This document shows positions 48,701 to 59,600 of a DNA stretch of 64,000 nucleotides, in pieces; the first letter of the stretch is position 1, and each line of letters starts with the position of its first letter. Both the position numbers and the translations under genes were made by a program. The DNA comes from Ascidia mentula (lineage: Eukaryota; Chordata; Ascidiacea; Phlebobranchia; Ascidiidae), in NCBI GenBank assembly GCA_947561715.1, contig OX387199.1, forward strand, positions 19,721,001 to 19,785,000. The letters are read 5' to 3'. The notes below the pieces were generated by a model that had not been told where the DNA came from, ran no database searches, and saw only the letters and a list, made by a program, of their open reading frames with translations.

Positions 48701-50278
48701 AAGTAATAAACATTTGCAAAAATTACAGGAAAAATGCCAAATAAAAGCACAATTCCAAAATAATTCAAAGACATTCTTTTCAAGCCAAATCTCTTCATTC
48801 TGGTTATCGTTAGTTGAGCGATGCGTGCAGCTAAACAGAGAAATCCAGGAAAGTAAAAAATAGAACAAATTAAGATCGCGAACAACACAAGTACAATGAC
48901 AAAGTAATTAGCATTATTACAACAAACACAAGAGTCATTTTATCTTCGAAAGCTACCAATGAACAAACGAGACAAAAAAGATTAAAGTGCATGTGACAGC
49001 ACGGTCATGGCAACTTTGCATAAAACTAAAGGTACATCTACAACAAACATATATCCAAAGTTTTTCGGTTCTACGTCGGCTAAAAAATATAGAAAACTGC
49101 TCGAAAATTAGCAGAGACCAAAAATCGTAAAACTTTTTCGCTGCAGCGAATTTGACGCCTCACAAGTGGCTAGCGTCAAAAAATGCATTGTTTACATAGG
49201 AGAAGGCGCCTTATATTGCAGATATCGAATAGTTTCAAACATAGGAGAATCCATAAATTACGTTACCTCAAAGATCAGAGGACAAGGTTTTTTTTTCATA
49301 GAAAAATATGTCACTGTGACGTCACAAACCTAAGGCTTATTTGTCCCTGATTAACGGAAAAACAAAGGGTATAGAGCAGCAACGACATTACTCTGTGTAC
49401 TTCGATAAAGCGGGGATGGTACGTTTCTTTGCTCAATGACATTACATGGCGTCATTTTGGGTGTGATGTCATAACTTTATCCTCACCTTTGTGTTGACTT
49501 TAATTTGATGATTCCAACATTTCTAACATTTCTAGTTACGAGCTATATTGCGAAAAATACATTAGTGGTTGATTGTGGCAAATTAATCAAATCATTTATG
49601 ACGCGAACTCGTAGGCAACGCTACTGCCAGACAAAAAGTGGTAGAATGACAGAATAACTGTTTTGCATAATCAGCTAATTTCATCGTTTTTCTAGGCGGT
49701 CGTTAGCCTCAAAATTCAATTAACCTTCTTCTATCTTTTGCTGTGAGCGGACAAAACGACAATGCTTAATTGACGGTTTGTCTCCGTCATGTTTTTAAAA
49801 GTTCATGCATCACGTTAACGATCATAAATGCTGTAACAACAAGAACACCCAGTCCCAGTAACTGTTTTATTATTACGCAACTAAAAAAGACTTAATAGGT
49901 TTAAACAGTGGCCATCTGTCTGCAGCTCAAATTAACATCAAAATCCGTTTGTTGCACTTGTTCAGTTTTTGTGCCCCTGTTTAATGCAAAACTATACTAA
50001 TCTAGTTTTACAATGTTTTCCATTTCTACGCAGAAGGCTTGCTGCCAAAACTCGCACGACTAAAGCGCCTTCTATGACGTCACGTAACAATAATCTCGCT
50101 TTCGCACGATTTTGTTCGCAACGGTTTAAAACTTAAATTTGATCAGTTGTATCTCAGAAACCAGTCGCCATATCAAGCTACTTTTTTCGCCAAAAATGTT
50201 TTAAAGTTATGACCACCTCTGTTTAATTATTAATATGTTTTATTTCTCTGCGTCACATTCACTTTAAAAAAAGGGAGG

Positions 50279-50526
50279 ATACTTTTACACCGGGTCACAA
50301 AGTTTTTTCAAAACTTGATCCACATATAAGCCTATGTAACATAGAAATCTGTGCGAATATTAATGTTACGATTTCGTGTAGTATTTCAACTCAAATGTAT
50401 GAACAAAACTAACAGGGGGTGGCCCTGTTTACGCCTAATCACTAAAACTCGCATAGATTTCTGTTTTACACAGACTTATATGTGGATGAAGTTTGGATAA
50501 AACTTTGTGACCCGGTGTAGTAGTAT
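50279..50526. mobile_element. MITE-like element with long imperfect inverted repeats, 248 bp
   Basis: ACACCGGGTCACAAAGTTTT near the left end and AAACTTTGTGACCCGGTGT near the right end are inverted copies. The similarity continues inward for about 70 bp (CCACATATAAG with CTTATATGTGG, AGAAATCT with AGATTTCT). It has no coding capacity and lies just upstream of the proposed start of the XIAP-like gene. Confidence 0.8.
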
Positions 50527-50645
50527 TTTCCTTAAAAAACATTGCTAAAATCAAAATGCACCGAAGCGTGGAGAACGCACTGAAGTGTTTAATGCGCGAC
50601 ATTCAAATCGTTTGAATTGGGTAAAACCTTCAAACAATCAGCAAA

Positions 50646-53600
50646 ATGAATAATTCAAAGCTGAACTTCAAAGGTGGGTGCATATAAATTTAAAGCTTGT
50701 GCTTTTTGGAATTAATTGGTGAAATGTAATTTGTCCTGAGTATGTAAAGTGTGAGTATGTAGCCTAGCGTGTGCCGTGGTTCGCATATTTTAGGGAAGCC
50801 CTAACCCAGATTGGAAAGTTTGTTTTATGCGCGGAGGATTTTGTTTCAGCGATCGTTAATTGCGCGGACGATTGCAACGTTTTTTCGTATGTTAATGCAT
50901 TAGCTAATTAATATTGCGCGGATTATCGGTAAATTTTTCTTGGACATTTTTTCCAATCTGGGCCCTAACTAATGTAGCCTACCTGAATCAAGTCATATTT
51001 CAAATCGTCAAATTGACGTCTTTCAGTAAAGTTAGCACACTCCGTTCCGTCCTATTAGCGGTTCTCGCGTAAGAGCATTTGATGCCGTTACAGCAGTAGC
51101 ACAACAGCAACAAAATAACAACATTGTAGTTTAACACTTATGCAGCATGGTTTATTACAAACTTAACAGAAACTAAATCTTTTTTAGGGTTAGGAAGTTA
51201 GTTATTGTTAATTTTAACCCTAAACCCCTAACCCTGAAGTAGGTTTTATTTGTTAAGTGCAGAACTATTTTATTGCTGTTGTACCTTTTGCCTATCATCA
51301 GAAGTAAGTATGTCAGTGAGTGTCAGTTTGGTCTGTGATATCACAATGGCATATTTATTGTGTGATGTCACAGCCTGCCCTGCCCCGACTTTTGCAGTGA
51401 CTTGATTTGGGGGTTCCCCAACCTCTGGAACTGTAGAGCCACTAGCAGTTTATTTTTTAAAGTATTTATTCTCGGATTGTGTTTGAAATATATCTTTCAC
51501 TAATAAAAAAAGTGTCCTCCTGACTTGGTTAGTGGGAGAATTTAGATGGACCTTTTGTTGCAAAACATTTTTTTCGTGATTCGTGGAAGTTCCTATATTA
51601 GTCATTATCTGATAGCCCCAACACCTGTATGTACACTGGAGTATATTCAATTTATTTTTGTCATAACCAACAATAAAAACTTGGTACAGATAGATACCAT
51701 TGGATAGTAACGAGTGGCCGGTAGAAACTGCAGTTGTTCATATTAAACCGACCCTTCTTAATTTTTAGGCTATTTCACAGAGTACAGAAAAGAAAACGAA
51801 AATAATTTTGCATTGCCTGAACACTGCTATTGGTTTACTACACATTTTACACAAATAAATAAATTTAAATTCGTGATTTGTGTTTCTAAATCAATTTAAA
51901 TTTGAAACCCCTATTTGTTTTAGACAATTCTTGCAAAAGTGATTTGGACATAGTGAAAAGTGCAAGTCATATTAGTCATGTAAGTAGATAGACATTGTGC
52001 TACGCAAACATGGTTAGAACAAGATTTAAAATTGATTTTGTGTGAATTTTGTACGAAAATGTTGGTAAAATTTACTCTATGAATGTAAGTGTATTTAGAA
52101 TTTTTTAGTTAGTTTTTCCATTTTTTGTAGCCATTCAATGTAAGTTGCACGTATCCAGTTTTGCAAATTAAACTGTAATTTGTATTCTCTATTGTTTGGA
52201 ATTGCATTACAAAATTTTTTGCACAAATTGCAGCTAAACTGTTACTGCTTGTGTAACCAGTATAAATGCCAAATGGAAAATGAGGAATTACAAAATTTGT
52301 TTCACAATATTTCATTATTTATCATATTGTTAAAGCTAAGTAAATGTTTATGGCTAACCTATTTTTAAAAAATCACAAATGATTCAATTGTGCTATAGAC
52401 ACTGCATTCAGTACATCAAGAAACAACCCCAGTAAAAGAAGATTCAAAATGTACAGTATTTTACTTATTACTCTGTTGCATTGCAAAATATTTATGTTAA
52501 CTATGTGTAGATCTTGGGGCGTGTAACAATGAAGGAGGAACAAGTGAATGTGGATTCTGTTTTCATTCATTTTATGGCAGCATTTGCAGGAAAAACTATG
52601 GCCAATGGTCACTTCAACGACTGTCATTACATGTTAATGAGTTTATATTTCATATTTCTCAACTGCACCAATGTGCTTGTCATGGCATGTGCAGAGCAAA
52701 AAAAATTGGCCTCTACTGTCTTAGAGAGACATGTAGAATCTATTACAAGAAGATGGAGAGGCTATTTAACAGTTTTTTGCCAAATAAAGAAAGCATTGGC
52801 AAGGGGGTCGACTCATTATTGCCTGCTCTGTACATCATAAACTTCCAATCTTTGGCCGAAACTGATCGGATGAAATATTATTTAATCAGAGAAAGATTGG
52901 GCAATATTGTCGCAGTTATAGCGGAGATGTTGAAGCCATGCAATTGGCATGTACTACAGGCTTTGTCGGCTAAAAACACCACAACCTTTTATCAAGAAAA
53001 AAAAGGTATCTTTGAAGATATTTTGATGGAAAGTATTGGAGGTATGCTTGCTAATTGTTTTGTTTTTTATCTAAATTTTACTAACGCAATTTCTAAAATA
53101 TTTGGCATAGGCTACAGAGGCGAATCATCAATTTCAAGGCTTTGGAACAACACAGTTCCATTAAAAGAATCTGTTAGCTGTGGAAGCTTCTTTAAAAGAC
53201 GTGTGCCTAATTACAACACAAGTCCGTTGGTAACAGATGGGGTTGTATATGACAGGTCAGTGTCTATTACATAAAATATATACAGTGAGAAAATTTTAAG
53301 ATTGTTTCATCAAAGTTGTTTAAAATCTATTTATTACTGCATGGTCCAAAGTATTATATTGCCCATTATACCAGGGGTGCAAAAATTTTTCTGTCTCTTT
53401 TAATCTATTTTGCATAATTTGTGTTGTAACCTGCAGAATGGATTGAACATTAGTCTGTGCTGGCTAGATTATAATTTGACTTTCATTGTGCAATTAGATA
53501 CCCACTGCCACACTATAGTACGAAATGTAGTTTTTCCACCATGCATTGGCGATTGTTACCAACTATGATACAGGCATAGCTTCTGCATGGAATGTAGATT

Positions 53601-56600
53601 CTAAATAAATTTCATGAAAACGTTTAGATACCAAACCTTAAACACGTCCCCTATATAATAATTTCTTAGATGGGCTTGATTACGTTCTGCTTAAACTGGC
53701 ATTTCATTAGAAAAACATTCTAGAAATGTTTTGCAGACAACGAGATCCGCCTGGCCAGAGGAGCGTTTACATTCCACCTGGTGACCATTTCCGTGAATCC
53801 TACAGACTTTCAACGTTCATCAAATATCCAACCGACATTCCGGTGAACCCCAGACAACTTGCTGCTTCTGGTTTCTATTATACTGGATATAAAGACAGGG
53901 TTAAGTGTTTTAGGTAGGTAGATTTCATGTAGTTTGTTCGAATATAAATACAAAATGGAATTACTCTTACTAGATTTATACAAGATTATGAGAGCATGGT
54001 TTCTCAAACTCTAAGTTGTCTTGCGACATCATTTGGGGTTGCGGAACATATTGACTCATGGGGATTTTGGTGACTGTGGGCTCCAAAAACCCCATAATTC
54101 AACATTAATGGGTTAATATAGGTTTGCATAGATAGAAATTTCGTCTTTACTGAACAAAAGTTTGAGAAGCTCTAATATGGATGGATTTTTGTTGTGTCTA
54201 AAATCAAAGTGTTACAAAAAAAAATGCTAGCAGCAATTATATAGTTTAAAGATGATTATTATTGATATAAGTACCTACACAGATAACAGGTTTATCATGT
54301 TATTAAGGTACATATACTATAGACTATATTTTGCTTTCAGTTAAAGTTTTTGTTGATTATGTCTATAGTTGTGGTCTATGCGTTGAACAGTGGCAGACTG
54401 GTGATGATGTAAAATCGGTCAGATGGCATCGTAATGACTGCAAGTTCATGAAAAATCTGGACTCTGGCAATGTTCCAGTTGGTGAGTATCAGTAGATGTA
54501 TAGGTAATAATTACACCTGGTTTACTGATACAATGCAGTAAGACTTGAATTCAAAGTTTGGCACAGGTTATCTTGTGCATTTAATACAAGTCACCTGTGA
54601 CCTGTTACAAATGCAGTCTCAGAAATCTGTAACAAATGCAGTTTATGTGAAGAAAAACAATATAATATGTATATTATGAAGAAATTCATTTTTATCACAT
54701 AAAGTTGTATTTAATATAAAACTCTGCTTATTCTTATAGCAGTAGTTTAATTTTCTAAAAAAAAAATTTGAAACTTCATATGAAGTCTGCATTTATTTGA
54801 GTCGATTGTGATGTCATAGAGTGCACCTGAATTTTGAGTTTGTAAGTGTGATGTCCGTAAAAAGGATTGTGGAACACTGTCTTATGTACACACAAATTCA
54901 AGTTATAAACTGCATGTGACAATAGAGAAAAACGTCAAAAAATTGACTACAGGAATCAGCCTTTGCAAGTCGGTGACTGACGGATCTGTCTTTACGAATC
55001 AATATAATTCCTAGAGCTCCAAAGGGAGTAAAAGACGATCAGCGCCAGAATACGATGCTGGCGCTGATCGTCTTTTACTCCCTTTGGAGCTCTAGGAACT
55101 GTATGTGACAATAATGTGTATTTAAATGCATTTTCCAGCATAAGAAATTCATACCTTAATGCTATGTTTTTTTAGGTGGTGGAGGCCTTGCAAGGTTTCT
55201 TAACCCTTCAACCCATTTCAACGTATGTATTAATGCTTGCAGTTCACTTCCAACAATAAAGTGTGCAAAACTGTGTTAACATAAGCAAGTTTGGAATGCA
55301 TCATGCAATTACAAAATATACTTGGAATTTGATTTTTAGTTTGTTGTGTGTTAGCCGTATCAAATGCGTGCAAAAACAGAAAAGATACCGCAATACAGAA
55401 TAACATAAAAATTTATATGATGTAACCATGCACTAATTTTCTAAAAACATTACAATAGTCTGTTTAATGTTGTGTATTTTGCTGCATGATGTAGTAGTGC
55501 TTCTGCATGATTTTTTGTGTATACAGACTGGAGCTGCTAATCTTACAAGCTCACCAGTGCAAGCTAGTCATACATCACAAGCCAGCCAATTTTCATCTGC
55601 CAGTAAGTTTTAATATTTTTAGTTGTATTATTAAACTGGGATAAGCAATATACATGGCGTTTGAAGGTGCACACTAACTATCACTTAGTTCTTATTAACT
55701 TTGTTTATAGGTTGCTTGGAATGCAGAAAGCAAAGTATTTTTTATAAAAGTGTTTTAACAGAGTGTGGCATTGATCTACTAACTTGAAATCCCCTTTTTA
55801 CGATAATGAATATCACATTCATTTTATGAGGTGTTTTGAAGATATTATAAGTAACCTAACTTATATCTACATTTGTGATGAACGTGACTTCCATTATATG
55901 TACAGCCCAGTTTAGTAAAACAATTAAAATTTTTAAAACTTCAAAAAATCTCTAAAAACCATGTATGGTAATCTTCTATTTGCAATAAGTGATACTGACA
56001 ATGGCAAATTATAGGGGAAATATATTTAAGACAACTGTAAGGCAAGTGACTTAGTTTTGCTCTTCCACTACTTGCTTAAAAATGTAATGCACAATTTTTA
56101 ATTTTATAAATTGTGTTGTTGTGCTCCAATTAACATACACCCAACTAACTGTGTAGTGTGTATTTTATTATTATGATAGTACCAGTACTTTAAAAACTTA
56201 ACATTCAACATTAATGCTTTTTTGTGTGATGTGTACAGCTCCACAAACGGCTCGTCCCCAAAGGCAATCTGCCTCAATTTTCAATGTAAGTAGAAACACT
56301 ATCTATTCATCAATGATTTATTTGTAAAAACCACCTCGTATTTGTAAAAGCCAACAAAAAACTATAAATTTTAAACCAGTTTTCTCTCTTGTTTTTGTGA
56401 TGCACGTAAAAGCTACTGTGTAAACTTTGCGGAGAATGTAGAATGTGTCTTTTCTAGCTGTGTCCAAAAGGTGCCTTTTATATCGTATGTGCCTAATTCA
56501 TTGAGTATATACTTTTTACTTGATTGACAACTTAAATTTTTGTTTCATTCTCTTTCAATATAAGACTAATAAAACTTTAATAAACCTGAAGTATCACTGG

Positions 56601-59600
56601 TTTTGCTGCAGAACGTATCCAAAATTAAATCACTAATCCATGTAATGCCATCTCTTAGTTTCTGTAATGACGGAACTCTTCATTGGCCTTCTAAAGTAAT
56701 AGAAATCAAGTAGTAAGCTGTTTTTTCACAAAACATAGATGGAATGGTAGTAACCAAGTCTAAATTTGTAAGGTTGAGCTTGAACTTGTAACTTTCTTGG
56801 GTCTCCTTGTTAATACGCAGCAAATGGAACTTTCTGACTATGGATTGTTGAAATTTAGTTTGTTTGACTAGTTTTTTGATAATTTGGGCAGATTGTTGAA
56901 TTTGCCACCATCCCTTCCTCCTATCATGAGCATTTCCTCAAAAACTTGGATTTAAGAAAAGAATCTGAAAGAATGTGAGTACTTTTGCTTGGTATATAAA
57001 AATATCTCCACATGAAGTTATTCAAGACTTGTTCAAATTTAAATGACTCTAAAACTTGATAAACTTTATTTGATTTATTCCTGTTGATTTTTTGTTACCT
57101 TGGATTATTCTTGCAGACGAACTTTCGAGCACTGGCCGTCAGAAAGACCGACAGTGAGTCCGAACGATCTTGCAAGATCCGGTTTCTTCTATCTTGGAAA
57201 CCTCGATCGAGTTCAATGTTTCTCTTGTGCTGGAGTTTTGAGAAACTGGAATTATGGAGATGTTGTCAACAACGAACACAGGAGACATTTTCCGCACTGC
57301 AGGTAAAATACATCTCTTGTAAACTGAATAATTGCGGGTTATTGGGTTGTGTGTTTTTTGGAAAATCAAACAAATGTTATCAATATTAGGTTGGTGCAAG
57401 GAGCAGAAGATAGAAATGTTCCTCTCTCACCAGAAGAACAGGCTGTTATTCCACGTCAACAAATTGTTTTCCAAGAACCACCTGATCCATCTGAAAATGA
57501 ACAGGTTCAGTTTGACAATAATGTAAATTTCCTTGTCTTGTCAACACTTTATAGCATAATGTTTTGCCATTGCAACAACATTTTGAAAGTTACCAGAATG
57601 TAAACTTACGTCTGTTTTGTCAGCAAACATTGAGATAATCAGACAACACAGAAGTAATGCCATGCTTACGCATAGCAAGGCGGGATCGCCCTTGATTTTT
57701 CAGATCTCGTTCCGACTTGTCGGGAAAAGTGGCTGATCCAGCTCGGCTGCAATGCCTTGGCTGCGAAGCCTGTGAACCTTGAGATAATCAGCTTTTTTAA
57801 CTGACCTAGTATTCCCATTGTGTTGTCTAGAGTCTTGTTTGCACTCCTAATGCTTGCTTTTATATTTTGACTGGTTATTTTAATTGCAGAGTAACATTTT
57901 TGAAGTTGTGTTTTGTGATGTTCATAATCAAGCGTCAAAAATCATTTAATTGCAGAGGGATTTGGAAAATATGTTCCGATGTCAGTTTCCTGTCAACCCC
58001 CACATGAGAAATGAAAATGGACGATTTGAAACGTTCGATCAACGTTGGTCAGCTAATAACGTCAATGCAACACCGAGACAGATTGCAAGGGCTGGTTTCT
58101 TCTATTTGGGTAGACTAAAACAAACTTTATTTTGTTAGAATGTATTTCAATTTAGATGTAAACGAACTAGAGCGAAATAGGTTGAATAAAAATGCCAAAG
58201 CTTCTATGCTGCTAAAAACTGAAAGACATAAGTCCACTCATAAATGCTTTATGCTTTGCGATACAGATTTAAAGCGTTTCAATTGCAAATTATTAAACTA
58301 TGTGTGTTTTTTAAATTATAAACATGCAAACTAGTATTAAATTTCTATTTGTTTAAGTTTCAAACTAGGTTACAAATTTGTTACAGGTGAACGAGATCGA
58401 GTAAAATGCTGGTATTGCAATGGAGGTTTACAAAACTGGGATCGTGAAGATGAACCCTGGACTGAACATGCGAAGTGGTTCCCAACGTGAGTAAATACTC
58501 AATATTGTATCAATATTGTGCATGGTACCATTAGCCACATTTCTTAGGAATAAGCACATTTCTGATTTTTTAGACAATACTTTCAAAAATAAGCGCAAAT
58601 ATTGGAAATTGTTAATGTGAAAATTGCAAAAATATGTTTGTCAGAACTAGTTTGACTTTTGACTCCTGCGTACCCCATATTTTGCAAATGGAAAAGGTTC
58701 ATATATCTAATATGGGCCATTGTTCATCTGGAAAGGCAAAGATTTTGCTCTTTTCCAATCTGGAGCAGGAAGAATTGGATCGAAAGCGACCTCTCATGTC
58801 AAAATGAAACACAAAAGTCTTGCTCCGGTGGAGGTTTGAACTCACAAGTCCTAGTAAATAATTACAACTTTTCTGAAATACATATTCTGCATTTTTTTGA
58901 CAAATTGCAGAAAAGTTAGATTTATAACCACTTTCTTCTGTCAAATAATATTGAAAGTTAGGCATCTGGATTAACAATATCATAAAAAAATAAGATCAAT
59001 GCATGGAAAGGAATTAATTTACTGAAGTTTTGTGTTGGGTAGCAGGGTTTTTCAGATTATCACGACTCGGATTACCGAGGACTCGACTCATTCCAAAATA
59101 AATAATGAGTATTTATTTAATTAGAGCACTTCTCACCACTGAACTTTTTTTTCAGACTAAAACAGATTTTATCATTGCAGATGTGAATTCTTGCTGCAAC
59201 GCAAAGGACCAGACTTTGTCCACCGGATGGTGTCAATGTTTCCAAATCTGCCAAGACCAATAATGGGTGGACAATACGACGTACCACCTCGGGAAATAAG
59301 GCCCCAATTTGGGAGAGCACGGAGTCCCCCTCCACAAATCATTGACCCACAGGTTGGCCTCAAAAGTGTTGCACAAAATAAGTGACTTTTAATTATATTG
59401 GTTGTTTGGAAGCAAACTTGTGACTCCTGTACTAATATTCCACACAATTACTAAAACTTTTGCTAAAATTGATCAATGATTGCTGTCTTTTATTAGTAAA
59501 AAGTAATGTGGCCATTTCGGAAACATTTGACAAACAGAGCAACTTCTTAGGTAGAACATTTTATTTTCTTCTTACCGTATTTTACGGACCATAAAGCGCA

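Larger units (their letters stand above)
39274..50645. promoter_or_regulatory. Gene-poor interval between head-to-head IAP genes, with six TGACGTCA sites
   Basis: No gene is confidently supported in this 11.4 kb. Perfect CRE/ATF-type palindromes TGACGTCA occur at 39844-39851, 42557-42564, 44400-44407, 45444-45451, 49317-49324 and 50075-50082. An 8-mer palindrome is expected far less than once in this length, especially in AT-rich DNA. A duplicated ACGTCATTGCGGTC lies at about 42520-42552. Since the flanking BIR genes are divergent, this is the obvious place for shared upstream control. Regulatory function is inference. Confidence 0.4.

Noticed and set aside
50793-50969. Inverted CCCTAACCCAGATTGGAAA-type ends about 170 bp apart
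   Set aside because: The repeats are short and imperfect. Probably an old MITE, but not enough to define one.
51187-51233. Telomere-like TTAGGGTTAG and CCCTAAACCCCTAACCCT
   Set aside because: Only two or three imperfect units in inverted arrangement. Too short to be an interstitial telomere.
52514-52840. 108-codon open frame starting [11 protein letters not shown]
   Set aside because: It overlaps exon 52511-53041 in another phase. The overlapping frame joins both neighbouring exons in phase and this one does not.
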